Assembly (NCBI RefSeq): GCF_000314995.1
Contig: NZ_BAEO01000068.1
Span: 33,493 to 97,492 of the forward strand
Source: Paraglaciecola arctica BSs20135
GTDB taxonomy: Bacteria > Pseudomonadota > Gammaproteobacteria > Enterobacterales > Alteromonadaceae
Direction: 5' to 3'
Length of the DNA: 64,000 nucleotides
Positions 38,525 through 47,099 of the stretch are shown one piece after another (the stretch's first letter is position 1; the number at the start of each line of letters is the position of its first letter). Both the position numbers and the translations under genes were made by a program. The notes under the pieces are model-generated. The model searched no databases, was not told the origin of the DNA, and saw only the letters and a list, made by a program, of their open reading frames with translations.

Positions 38525-38551
38525 AAAAAACCCAGCAAAAGCTGGGTTTTT
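38525..38551 (-). terminator. intrinsic terminator after rpsI
   Basis: AAAAAACCCAGC, a four-A loop and GCTGGGTTTTTT form a symmetric terminator about 36 bp past the rpsI stop. It isolates the ribosomal operon from petABC. Confidence 0.9.
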
Positions 38552-38587
38552 TTAAATGTCTTTTGTAAAGAGACTGTCGTCGAACAA

Positions 38588-38980
38588 TTAACGTTTTGAG
38601 AATTGAGGACGTTTACGTGCTTTATGAAGACCAACTTTCTTACGTTCAACTTTACGTGCATCACGAGTAACAAAGCCCGCTTTACGTAATGCTGGACGAA
38701 GAGTTTCGTCAAATTCCATCAAGGCACGTGTAATGCCGTGACGAATTGCACCAGCCTGACCACTAATACCACCACCGGCAACGGTGATGTAAATGTCAAA
38801 CTTTTCAGTCATTTCAACTAATTCTAGCGGTTGACGCACGATCATACGTGCAGTCTCACGACCAAAGAATACGTCAAGAGGACGTTGATTTACTACAATG
38901 TTGCCACTGCCTGCGCGAAGAAAAACACGAGCGGTAGAACTTTTGCGTCGGCCAGTGCCGTAATATTGATTATCTGCCAT
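38588..38980 (-). CDS. rpsI: 30S ribosomal protein S9
   Basis: A small-subunit ribosomal protein near the decoding region. It opens [16 protein letters not shown], has [19 protein letters not shown] near residue 70, and ends RKRPQFSKR, the conserved tail that contacts P-site tRNA. Its 130 aa equal the E. coli protein. It lies 12 bp after rplM and shares its promoter. Confidence 0.99.
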   Translation of the reverse strand: MADNQYYGTGRRKSSTARVFLRAGSGNIVVNQRPLDVFFGRETARMIVRQPLELVEMTEKFDIYITVAGGGISGQAGAIRHGITRALMEFDETLRPALRKAGFVTRDARKVERKKVGLHKARKRPQFSKR

Positions 38981-38992
38981 CTGTAATGCTCC

Positions 38993-39421
38993 TTAAAGGT
39001 CTAAGACTTGAGGCTGCTGAGCAGCATGTGTATGCTCAGGACCAGCGAAGACTTTCATTTTGCGGAACATATCGCGTCCAAGAGGACCTTTAGGCAACAT
39101 ACCTTTAACCGCTTTTTCAATGATCATCTCTGGTTTGAAAGCTTGTAACTTCTCAAAGGTTGTATCTTTAAGACCGCCTGGATAACCAGAATGAGAATAA
39201 TAAATCTTGCCCTTGGCTTTATTGCCAGTAACAGTGATTTTCTCAGCGTTGATCACAACTATGTAATCACCAGTGTCTACATGAGGTGTGTACTCTGGCT
39301 TATGCTTTCCGCGTAAACGGCTAGCAATCTCAGTCGCTAAGCGACCAAGAGTTTTGTCTGCGGCGTCAACCACATACCATTCACGTTTTACCGTTTCTGG
39401 CTTTGCAACAAAAGTTTTCAT
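38993..39421 (-). CDS. rplM: 50S ribosomal protein L13
   Basis: An early-assembling large-subunit protein. [41 protein letters not shown], and [19 protein letters not shown] are diagnostic. Its 142 aa match E. coli. The leader of about 155 nt before the ATG is long, and in E. coli L13 autoregulates rplM-rpsI through its leader. I can only suggest the same here. Confidence 0.99.
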   Translation of the reverse strand: MKTFVAKPETVKREWYVVDAADKTLGRLATEIASRLRGKHKPEYTPHVDTGDYIVVINAEKITVTGNKAKGKIYYSHSGYPGGLKDTTFEKLQAFKPEMIIEKAVKGMLPKGPLGRDMFRKMKVFAGPEHTHAAQQPQVLDL

Positions 39422-39584
39422 TTTAAAATTACCCGAAATATATAAATAATCGTTACGTTGGTTTCATGTCCGGCATTTAACTACCGACTGCTACACAAAA
39501 CCGCTAAAAATCAATACCTTGACCCCTTCGAGTCGTATGATTCATCCGCTTTCCCACAAGCGGGGGCAACTGGGCAGGGCGCGA

Positions 39585-39590
39585 ATTATA
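39585..39590 (-). promoter_or_regulatory. rplM-rpsI promoter -10 with GC-rich discriminator
   Basis: A perfect TATAAT on the leftward strand is followed by TCGCGCCC. A GC-rich discriminator next to the -10 is typical of ribosomal promoters under stringent control. The -35 is poorly matched at 17 bp. The transcript would have a leader of about 155 nt. Confidence 0.6.
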
Positions 39591-39659
39591 CAGATGTTAA
39601 AAGAAAACGCGAGAGTAAATTTTGAGCTTTTTACTAATAAACGGGCTTTTAGCCGTAGT

Positions 39660-40466
39660 TTAACGCTTAGGCACTAAAAGAGCAGGATCGAGTCTTTCCT
39701 TAAACCAATTAATTCGCCAGTCTAAATGGGGGCCAGTCACACGCCCTGTAGCACCAATTTCAGCAACCAAATCACCTTGTTTGACTTTAGTTCCGGCTTT
39801 TACGTGGCCTTTACTTAGATGCAAAAAAGTAGAAGATACTCCATGGCCATGGTCGATGATCATGGTGCCACCGGAGTAATACATGTCTGGCACAAACAAG
39901 GTCACAATACCATCGGCCGGTGCGTACACAGCAGTGCCTGTTGGGCCGGCTACGTCTAAGCCGAAATGTGGGCGTTTAGGGGTGCCGTTAAAAACTCGCT
40001 GACTACCATACACTCCGCTAATTGGCCCTGCGGCCGGCCAAATAAAGTCTTGAAAAAAGTCTGTACGTTCAGCGTTTAATGAACGAGCCTTAGCTATTTG
40101 CTGATTATCTAATTTGATCCGCGCACTGACTTCTTTTGGGGGGCTGACGTATTTGCTGGGAATGCCTTCAATTTTCTGAATATCGTATGTTCTAGCTTGA
40201 AGTTGCAAAGATTGAGTGTGCTGGACTCCTTGATTATCAAACCACTTGAGTTGCTGGGTTAACTCGGCATCGCGACCAAACCCAAAAGTAAAATACCCTT
40301 CCGGTGATATTTTTATTGCAGTGTCATTTAGCCAAACTTGATGACCAACTGGAACTTGGCCTCGAATCAAACTCCCTTGGGTCATTTTGCCTTTTAACTG
40401 GAGGTCTTTAGCGATAACCCCAAAGGACAACAAACAAAAAAAACATGTGGCTAGAAACTTAAGCAA
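39660..40466 (-). CDS. M23-family metallopeptidase (LytM-like)
   Basis: A predicted periplasmic peptidoglycan endopeptidase. The signal peptide is about residues 1-19 (ATCFFCLLSFGVIA). The N-terminal part is a beta-rich domain. The M23 domain (about 150-260) has zinc ligands in HFGLDVAGP and DHGHGVSS, with LHLSK, and GPHLDWRINWF at the end. It has 268 aa with all the expected His and Asp ligands, so it is probably active rather than a degenerate activator. It overlaps the pterin-synthase-like gene by 8 bp. Confidence 0.87.
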   Translation of the reverse strand: MLKFLATCFFCLLSFGVIAKDLQLKGKMTQGSLIRGQVPVGHQVWLNDTAIKISPEGYFTFGFGRDAELTQQLKWFDNQGVQHTQSLQLQARTYDIQKIEGIPSKYVSPPKEVSARIKLDNQQIAKARSLNAERTDFFQDFIWPAAGPISGVYGSQRVFNGTPKRPHFGLDVAGPTGTAVYAPADGIVTLFVPDMYYSGGTMIIDHGHGVSSTFLHLSKGHVKAGTKVKQGDLVAEIGATGRVTGPHLDWRINWFKERLDPALLVPKR

Positions 40467-41334
40467 AAGCTATCGCTCCTTTACCCACGCCTTCATAAGC
40501 TAAAACCTTGAAGTCACTGTTACTCTGTAATCGTTTATGTTCATCTGCCATATACTGCGCTAAACATTCAACTGTAGTATCAGTATCTAACATTTCTGAT
40601 TCCGCTTTTGGAATAGCCAATTCAAACCTGCCTTGTGACGATTCATAGGCGAACACATAATGTTGCGTGGCATCATCATCAGGAAGCGAGAAAACGGTTT
40701 CGCCGATATCAACTATGTCTTCAGTCGAGCCAATATAAATATCACACCAACGATCTGCCCAGTATTGTTGCCATTTGGTGCTTTCTTGCTGATTTTCAAA
40801 CACCACCACTTTAGAGCGGTGACCATGGGCGATACGTTGGCAATTGCCATCATGTTTTTTAAGGCCGTGGGTGTAGTGATAATAAGGTGTATTAATCACT
40901 TCAGCCCTCAAGTTAAGTTCAAGACCGGCAACGTTTTCTGGCAAATGAGTGGCAATAACGTCTTTAAGATAATCACTCACCGAAGGCATAGTGACATTTG
41001 GTGAATACACAAAGGCATAAGCTTCAGCAGGACAATTTAGATGAATCGACTTGCCATCTGGTCGAATAAAGTCCACTTTAACTCGGTCCGATTTTTCATC
41101 ATGTTTAACACGGCTGTATTGGTGTTCAACTGGCACTAATAACTTATGATCTATGTATTCATCAATAAGCTGTTTCAGTTGTTTCTTAACTTTACCAAAG
41201 TCCAACACCATGCTTTCTTCATTCAAATCACCGCTTAGGATCACGTCTACTATCCAGCTTTCTCCTACCATGCCACGCTCAGGGCAAAGATAAGAGAAGT
41301 CCATTACGGTTAAATCATTAACAAATAATTGCAT
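40459..41334 (-). CDS. 6-carboxytetrahydropterin synthase-like two-domain protein
   Basis: A tunnelling-fold protein of the PTPS/QueD family. The first half has MVLDFGKVKKQLKQLIDEYIDHKLL, a family motif normally near the end of QueD. The second half begins with HGLKKHDGNCQRIAHGHRSKV-type sequence, with the zinc His and the Cys of the active site, and so appears as a fused or circularly arranged pair of domains. At 291 aa it is more than twice QueD (about 120). No other queuosine gene is nearby. Biochemical function is unknown. It is probably co-transcribed with the M23 peptidase. Confidence 0.65.
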   Translation of the reverse strand: MQLFVNDLTVMDFSYLCPERGMVGESWIVDVILSGDLNEESMVLDFGKVKKQLKQLIDEYIDHKLLVPVEHQYSRVKHDEKSDRVKVDFIRPDGKSIHLNCPAEAYAFVYSPNVTMPSVSDYLKDVIATHLPENVAGLELNLRAEVINTPYYHYTHGLKKHDGNCQRIAHGHRSKVVVFENQQESTKWQQYWADRWCDIYIGSTEDIVDIGETVFSLPDDDATQHYVFAYESSQGRFELAIPKAESEMLDTDTTVECLAQYMADEHKRLQSNSDFKVLAYEGVGKGAIAFA

Positions 41335-41421
41335 AAAAAGTGGTTATGTCCTGTTCTGTGTAAAGTGTTTATGGGTATATTCTAAAACTATCGTTGTATT
41401 ATAAAGATAACTAGTCAGAAG

Positions 41422-42528
41422 TCAGCTTTGTGATTTCAAAAGTTGATCTTTCAAGTTTGGTGGAATGCCTCTGATCATCAAAGTATCCGAACCGGCATCA
41501 TAACTCACTCTATCACCCAATAACTTACGCTCAAAACTGAGGGAAATACCACCACCTTGACCACTAAACTTGGCTAAGGTTTTTAACACGCCGCGATCAG
41601 CTTGAAAGTGTTCTTCTACTGGCAATTCTGCACTTTGGTTAAATTCCTCAAAGCTAACATGATCACTAGGTAGTTTGGCAGCCAGTTCTTGAATTTGAAT
41701 ATCTTCACCCAACTCGAGTTTTTCTTTGTAATAATTGGAAACTGTTTCTCGTGCTTGATGTTTTTCTTGAGGATCTAATTGTTCAGCAGCTAAAAACGCA
41801 TCCACAGTGGTTAATAACTGCTTATTCTGTTGTTTAATATCAACTAATTCTTCACAACCAATAAAATGCATAAAGAAATCAGACACTTTACGTCCCATAC
41901 GACCTTTGATAAAGCTGATATAGCGAAGTTGTTCCGCTGTCACGGCTAATTGTGTCAAATCAATTCTAACCGCCAATTGCATTTTAGCTAAATCTAAATG
42001 GTCACTGCTGGTTAGCTCTAAATCTCTGCTTATTTCAACATGTTGTTTAGTGTTGATGATCGCAATCATCAAATAATCAGTGGCTAGAAACTGGTAATGA
42101 CTAAACACCACAAAGCCAGTTTCAAGTGTGCCTGTATCAATTAAAGACTTTTTCAACAACTCGCTGGCTTGAATACTAAATTCAACGAAGTCATGTTTTT
42201 CAGACTGCAAATCTTCTAACAAGGTTTTAAATGACACGGCGTGAGGAGTCAGAACTTGCGGTTCTTCGTTAGCTGATGGCTCTTCACCGGCTGAGGGCTC
42301 TTCATTAGCTGATGGCTCTCTACTTACACTGACTATCTCAACATTTTCAGCGACAAAGGCGCCAACCCCTTTACCGGGTTTAGTATTAAAAGCATGATTG
42401 ATTTGTTGCGCCAAGTTTTCTATCTCGGGGCTTACATCAAAACAACTCGCTCTTGGAACTAGGGTTAGTTCTTGTTGTTGGTTAACGGCTAATTGGTGTA
42501 CAACAAAGTGATGGATCAACGCACTCAC
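41422..42528 (-). CDS. yejK: nucleoid-associated protein YejK (NdpA)
   Basis: A nucleoid-associated protein of the NA37 family. Family blocks seen are VHQLAVNQQQEL, the FVVFSHYQFLATDYLMIAII strand, and FIKGRMGRKVSDFFMHFIGCEE near residue 215. Its 368 aa exceed the E. coli protein (335). The difference is largely an acidic insert near residues 70-90 made of three near-identical six-residue units (EPSANE, EPSAGE, EPSANE), an 18-bp tandem repeat. It is divergent from yejL, as in E. coli. Confidence 0.92.
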   Translation of the reverse strand: MSALIHHFVVHQLAVNQQQELTLVPRASCFDVSPEIENLAQQINHAFNTKPGKGVGAFVAENVEIVSVSREPSANEEPSAGEEPSANEEPQVLTPHAVSFKTLLEDLQSEKHDFVEFSIQASELLKKSLIDTGTLETGFVVFSHYQFLATDYLMIAIINTKQHVEISRDLELTSSDHLDLAKMQLAVRIDLTQLAVTAEQLRYISFIKGRMGRKVSDFFMHFIGCEELVDIKQQNKQLLTTVDAFLAAEQLDPQEKHQARETVSNYYKEKLELGEDIQIQELAAKLPSDHVSFEEFNQSAELPVEEHFQADRGVLKTLAKFSGQGGGISLSFERKLLGDRVSYDAGSDTLMIRGIPPNLKDQLLKSQS

Positions 42529-42704
42529 ATTTTTTCCTTAACAAAAATCAATTAAATTTAGTCACTAACTTGAGCATATTGGTCTTTTTGTATCTCGTCG
42601 ATATACAAAAATTCAACTCACCCTCGATGCTTTATTCGCATTTTATCTAGACCATTGTTATTATCGCTCAAATACACAGTGTTATTATTTCTGAGCCAAG
42701 CAAC

Positions 42705-42923
42705 ATGCCACAACAATCCAAATACTCTGACAGCCAATTTGAAGCCATAATGCATGACATCATTATTGCTATTGAGAAAAATAAAGCGAATCGAGACCTG
42801 TCACTTATGGTGTTAGGTAATGTCATAACTAATATTTTCCACCAGCAAGTTCCAGAAAACAAGCGCCAACAAATGGCCGAACAGTTTACACAAGTGCTAT
42901 TAAAAAGTATCAATGGAAAATAA
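42705..42923 (+). CDS. yejL: UPF0352 family protein YejL
   Basis: A 72-aa helical protein of unknown function. YSDSQFEAIMHDIIIAIEKN-type sequence, DLSLMVLGNVITNI, and the ending FTQVLLKSI match the family closely. The yejK | yejL-yejM neighbourhood supports the name. yejM follows 19 bp later. Confidence 0.93.
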   Translation: MPQQSKYSDSQFEAIMHDIIIAIEKNKANRDLSLMVLGNVITNIFHQQVPENKRQQMAEQFTQVLLKSINGK

Positions 42924-42942
42924 AAAAAGGTCGACAGGTTAA

Positions 42943-44493
42943 ATGATCCTAGCTGAAACCCCGCGCAGAAAATTAGTAACCCAATTAGTTAATTGGGGTC
43001 ATTGGTTTGCACTGCTTAATATTGTGATTGCGGTGACCATTGCCGCCATTTATATTCTTAACTCTCCGGCTCCTGGTTCAGCCGTCGGAACCTTTTACTT
43101 ATTCACTAATTGGATAAGTCATATTGGATTTTTGACCTTTTTTGGTTTTGTTATTCTCATTTTACCACTTTGTTACTTAGTTCCTAACGCAAAAGCGGTC
43201 AAAGTGTTGAGTTCAGTGTTAGCGGCGTTAGGTTTAGCCTTATTGGCTTTTGATGCACTACTGTATAACAAATATGGCGTGCACCTGAGTATTAACTCGG
43301 CCCAGCTTATCCGCAATGAAACACAAACCGCGATGGCTCAGTTTGGTTGGCAGCAATGGGGATTTTTGCTGTTATTGTTTGTTGTCTGGTTGTCATTCCA
43401 ATTAATTGTTGCGAATGCGTTATGGCAACGTATCGGCAGATTACAAAAACGCAAATTAGGTTTACCTATTAGTAGCTTTTTTGTCAGCTGTTTTGTTATC
43501 AGCCATGCCTTACATGTATGGGCTGATGCTAAGCTGTATCAGCCCATTGTGCAACAAGACAATATGTTTCCCTTATCCTATCCGGCTACCGCTAAAACCC
43601 TGATGGCCAAATATAGTTTGCTTGACATTGAAGACTATCAGCAACGCAAAGCACTACAGTTCAATAAAACCATCAATGGCATTACCTACCCAGCGGATCC
43701 AGTTTACTGCTCAGTAGATAGCAGCAAAAAAGTATTGTTATTATCACTGGTGGCAGGAGAAATGCCGACTTCTATAGTAGGTTTATCAAAGTTTGAGCAT
43801 CACTATCTACTGCAATCATCTTTAGAGTATGGCATCACAACTGTTTTATATGGATTACCTGAGTTGTATCACGATGCATTGCAAAAATACTCGCCATTAT
43901 TACTGCAAATACCCAGCTCTTTGGGACTAAATGTATCTTTGTATCTCGACAATACTAAGAATCAACAGCTCAGGACTTATCAGCAAAATTGGCAGCAATT
44001 TAAGCAAAACCTATTCAATGCATCGAGTAATTTATCTGTCGGTTTTGTTAAAGCAGAGCAATTAAATGAGCTTTTAACAGAAAGCGTATTATCGCAATAT
44101 CAGGTGATAGTTACTAACCTCGTTGCTCAAAACCCGTTAAACAATTCATTACTGACCAATATTAGCGTCAATAAATCTATGACTAGTTTAGAGGACCTCG
44201 CCCCCACAGCCTTACATTTAATGGGCTGTGCGGCACAAACCACAACATATAGTACTGGAGATACTCTTACTCAAAAAAGTAAACTCAACTATATTGTCAG
44301 TACTCAAGGCAGCAAAGTATTGTTACTGACCAATGAACAAAGAATTGAGATAATGAGCAATGGCAATGTGCGTGTTTTTGACTTAAATACAGGCGACGAA
44401 GCCTTTAGCCAAGTAAATACCAATATTCTTAGCCAAGGGATTAAACATCTAAGTCACTTTTCAGCTAAACGTTCAAACAAACCTTATAAATAA
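42943..44493 (+). CDS. yejM: YejM/PbgA-like inner membrane protein with degenerate sulfatase domain
   Basis: In E. coli the homologue senses lipopolysaccharide and restrains LpxC degradation through LapB. The DUF3413-type membrane part (about residues 1-215) has five hydrophobic helices, with FTNWISHIGFLTFFGF and ALLAFDALLYNKYGVHLS. The periplasmic part retains VLLLSLVAGEMP, where E. coli has a VDAWRSD sequence, and TTVLYGLPELYHDAL, matching the FYGLP region. The metal-site Asp is lost and the protein is about 70 residues shorter (516 against 586). A catalytic role is therefore unlikely, and regulation is the reasonable inference. Context yejK-yejL fixes orthology. Confidence 0.8.
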   Translation: MILAETPRRKLVTQLVNWGHWFALLNIVIAVTIAAIYILNSPAPGSAVGTFYLFTNWISHIGFLTFFGFVILILPLCYLVPNAKAVKVLSSVLAALGLALLAFDALLYNKYGVHLSINSAQLIRNETQTAMAQFGWQQWGFLLLLFVVWLSFQLIVANALWQRIGRLQKRKLGLPISSFFVSCFVISHALHVWADAKLYQPIVQQDNMFPLSYPATAKTLMAKYSLLDIEDYQQRKALQFNKTINGITYPADPVYCSVDSSKKVLLLSLVAGEMPTSIVGLSKFEHHYLLQSSLEYGITTVLYGLPELYHDALQKYSPLLLQIPSSLGLNVSLYLDNTKNQQLRTYQQNWQQFKQNLFNASSNLSVGFVKAEQLNELLTESVLSQYQVIVTNLVAQNPLNNSLLTNISVNKSMTSLEDLAPTALHLMGCAAQTTTYSTGDTLTQKSKLNYIVSTQGSKVLLLTNEQRIEIMSNGNVRVFDLNTGDEAFSQVNTNILSQGIKHLSHFSAKRSNKPYK

Positions 44494-44522
44494 TCTGAAC
44501 TAGCTTTTCTAAATTCATCAAT

Positions 44523-44543
44523 AGGCTCTTGCTTTAAGAGCCT
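44523..44543 (+). terminator. hairpin after yejM
   Basis: AGGCTCTT and AAGAGCCT pair around GCTTT about 30 bp past yejM. It lacks a real T-run, so termination strength is uncertain. Confidence 0.5.
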
Positions 44544-44606
44544 AACTTAGTTGCATGTGGTGCCTCAGAAATAGATGAACTTTCACACTATTTTTGCATT
44601 TCTGTG

Positions 44607-44667
44607 TTGACATCATATTAAAAGCGCCATAATGTAAATGATAACGGTTATCATTTACATTATGGCG
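44607..44667 (+). promoter_or_regulatory. promoter overlapped by a 43-bp perfect palindrome (Fur-like operator)
   Basis: A consensus -35 TTGACA (44607-44612) is followed 15 bp later by CATAAT. From 44625 to 44667 two perfectly complementary 21-base arms flank a single G. The core AATGATAACGGTTATCATT resembles overlapping Fur boxes (GATAATGATAATCATTATC). Zur sites are also AT-rich palindromes, so Zur is the alternative. The palindrome covers the -10 and start site, a classic repressor placement, and stops 4 bp before the next ORF. Confidence 0.7.
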
Positions 44668-44671
44668 TTTT

Positions 44672-45052
44672 ATGTCTTATTCGTATTGTTTTACTTTTTC
44701 TGCTGTAGAAATGTCGGTTCGCTATGGCGATTACGAAACTAACAAAGACATCATTAGTTGCTACGTACACTTAGGATTGGAGCGGGCTAAAAAGTACTCT
44801 GATATATCCGCAGTGCAACAAGCACATATGCGCGTACTCAACACTTTGATAGATACTATGTGTGATAATTGCCTTGCCAGTGTTTGGCGAAAACAGTGTT
44901 ATCGCTATATAAAACGTCTGTTACCCCTGTTATATGAAATGTTAGACAAACAGCAATACCAGCAAAAAGTTCAAGAAATCCAAAGCTTGCATGCCTATTT
45001 CTTCGAAGATGATCAAACCACAGATCAGCTAAAGAATAAGTATTTAATCTAG
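44672..45052 (+). CDS. small FagA-like protein under a Fur-type operator
   Basis: A 126-aa soluble protein with three or four predicted helices and several Cys. The block LNTLIDTMCDNCLASVWRKQ resembles my recollection of the Pseudomonas Fur-associated gene A product (a Thr/Leu-Leu-Asp-Thr, Leu-Pro-x-x-Trp-Arg pattern). FagA function is itself unknown. The operator just upstream supports an iron-linked gene. The annotated ATG has no ribosome site, because the palindrome occupies that space. The Met at 44711 (113 aa, beginning MSVRYGDY) is a realistic alternative, with the missing leader within or next to the palindrome. No neighbour belongs to it. Confidence 0.55.
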   Translation: MSYSYCFTFSAVEMSVRYGDYETNKDIISCYVHLGLERAKKYSDISAVQQAHMRVLNTLIDTMCDNCLASVWRKQCYRYIKRLLPLLYEMLDKQQYQQKVQEIQSLHAYFFEDDQTTDQLKNKYLI

Positions 45053-45096
45053 AAAATAATGCCCAATCAATTTTTGTATTTTAAGTAACAGCATTT

Positions 45097-45900
45097 TTAT
45101 CGGTTATTTATAATTTTTTCTATCACGTCTACAATTTCTTTTGATTTTTGAACATTAAGCCCATCTGGATGTGGAGGCGAAAACTGCCCACTGTCGTTAT
45201 CAAAATATTCACCTGAGTGTTCAGAAATTCCCTCTTCTAGCGCTATACGTTGCAATATTTTTGCACCAATACTTAAATCCTTTCCTGCAACACCAAACCC
45301 TTCTGTTACCATTTTTGAGGCGAGTAAAGATCCCGGATTAACAGCAATAACAGTAGGCCCTCTTCCGGCAGTTTTATCAGCAAGCGTTTTACTCCACATG
45401 GTAATAGCCAATTTGCTTTGTGCATAAGCTTCCATGTCTGTAAGTATTGCCTTACCAAGTAATGCCTGAATATTGACCGGTGCTTGAGCGGCTGAAGAAA
45501 GATTGATAACTCGCCCTGAATGCCCAAGTAACGGTAAAAGTTCTTGGGTAAGAAGGTAAGGGGAAATAGTATTCACCACAAAGCGTACATCTAGGCCATC
45601 AGCCGTAATGGGGTTATTGGTTTTAAATACGCCCGCGTTATTAATCAGAACATCAAGATGTTTATATTCATTCTTAATATTACTAATTAATTTTGAAACA
45701 TCCGCAAATTCAGATAAATCTGCCAAATACGTTTTGATGCTCCCTGCATTAGGTATTGCAGACAAGAGTTTTTTTACTGAGCTTAACTTTTCACTATTAC
45801 GTCCGTGTATTAACAAATCATGGCCATTAGACGCTAACAGTTTTGCCGTTTCTAAACCAATACCGTCTGTTGCACCTGTAATTAAGATTGTTTTTGCCAT
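45097..45900 (-). CDS. short-chain dehydrogenase/reductase
   Basis: A classical SDR: TGATDGIGLETA is the cofactor loop, NNAGV follows, the catalytic Ser lies in LSSAAQ and the Tyr/Lys pair in AYAQSKLA (about residues 160-166). It has 267 aa. It resembles the WWOX/retinol dehydrogenase-like subgroup. The substrate cannot be read off. It lies downstream of the quinone-reductase-like gene on the same strand with a 95-bp gap, and may share regulation by the adjacent LysR protein. Confidence 0.88.
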   Translation of the reverse strand: MAKTILITGATDGIGLETAKLLASNGHDLLIHGRNSEKLSSVKKLLSAIPNAGSIKTYLADLSEFADVSKLISNIKNEYKHLDVLINNAGVFKTNNPITADGLDVRFVVNTISPYLLTQELLPLLGHSGRVINLSSAAQAPVNIQALLGKAILTDMEAYAQSKLAITMWSKTLADKTAGRGPTVIAVNPGSLLASKMVTEGFGVAGKDLSIGAKILQRIALEEGISEHSGEYFDNDSGQFSPPHPDGLNVQKSKEIVDVIEKIINNR

Positions 45901-45995
45901 GTTATGCCTCCTTTAAACTGCAATAAAAAATGATTGTAACCTCGATTAATCTCGTCAAAACTAGTTTCTTTTAACGAAGACAGCATTTTATCCCG

Positions 45996-46985
45996 TTATT
46001 TTATATCGATAACCACTTTACCCATGCCTTGACCACTTGAAAGACGATCGTGCGCACGACCTGCTTCTTCTAAGCTAAAAGTTTGCTCATCTAACACTGG
46101 ACGTAAAGCACCCGCTTCTGCTATTTCAGTCAATTTGTTAAGGATCTGAGCGTGAGCTTCTCGCTTATAATTATGCAACATAGAGATAAGCATAAAAACA
46201 ACATGTAATGAAAGCCCTTTAAAATGCGCCACACTTAAATCTAATTCCACCATAGAAACGGTTGATGCAACCTGGCCATTTAACGCTGCTGCATTAAATG
46301 AATTAATCATATTTGCACCACCAACTGAGTCAAATACCACATCAAAACCAGCTCCATTTGTATGTTTAGCCACGTAATCTTCAACAGCTTCAGTTTTGTA
46401 ATTAATACCCTTTGCGCCAAGCTTTTCAATTAACGTGAGTTGTTTATCACCACCACCTGTAGCAAAAACATTAGCACCCATGTAGTTAGCTAGTTGTATA
46501 GCAATATGGCCTACACCACCCGAACCACCATGTACTAATACAGTTTGATCTTTACTGGTATTAGCGCGCATTAGACCTTCGTAAGCAGTAATGCCCACTA
46601 AAGGAATGGCAGCCGCTTCACGCATGCTTAAGTTTTTTGCTTTTCTAGCAATTAAGTTAACATCTGCCACAATATATTCTGCCAAGGTTCCAGGTAAATC
46701 AACTAATCCACCAGCACAGCCGTATACTTCATCTCCTACTACAAACTGAGTCACACCTTCACCAACCGCTTCAACCGTTCCGGCAAAGTCCATGCCTAAA
46801 ACAGCTGGTAATGGTGGAGCCAGAGGTAACTCTTCACCCACTAAACGGATCATTGTATCTACTGTGTTTACGCTGCTTGCTGCAATACTGACTAAAACAT
46901 GGCCGGCTTTTATTTCAGGTTTTGCTATATCAGCTAGTTCAAAAACGTCTGAACCGCCAAAACTTTTTATGATCATTGCTTTCAT
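45996..46985 (-). CDS. NADPH:quinone reductase-like (zinc-independent MDR) oxidoreductase
   Basis: A medium-chain reductase with the GroES-like N-terminal half (PAVLGMDFAGTVEAVGEGV, DEVYGCAGG) and the cofactor motif GGSGGVGHIAIQLANYMGA-type near residue 150. There are no catalytic zinc Cys/His ligands, so it belongs to the QOR group acting on quinones or enones. It has 329 aa. It is divergent from a LysR regulator across 114 bp, a typical regulator-target pair. Confidence 0.88.
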   Translation of the reverse strand: MKAMIIKSFGGSDVFELADIAKPEIKAGHVLVSIAASSVNTVDTMIRLVGEELPLAPPLPAVLGMDFAGTVEAVGEGVTQFVVGDEVYGCAGGLVDLPGTLAEYIVADVNLIARKAKNLSMREAAAIPLVGITAYEGLMRANTSKDQTVLVHGGSGGVGHIAIQLANYMGANVFATGGGDKQLTLIEKLGAKGINYKTEAVEDYVAKHTNGAGFDVVFDSVGGANMINSFNAAALNGQVASTVSMVELDLSVAHFKGLSLHVVFMLISMLHNYKREAHAQILNKLTEIAEAGALRPVLDEQTFSLEEAGRAHDRLSSGQGMGKVVIDIK

Positions 46986-47099
46986 GAGATTTCCTTCATT
47001 AATTAATTTGGATGATTTAATGAAGTCAGTATATTTACTATTGAATACCTTGATAATAGACTTGAAAGAAGAATCACTTTATAGATTATGTTGATAATC

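Noticed and set aside
38464..38712. 82-aa leftward reading frame at the rpsI 3' end
   Set aside because: It overlaps rpsI in another frame, has biased composition from the ribosomal gene, and runs over the rpsI terminator. It is a shadow.
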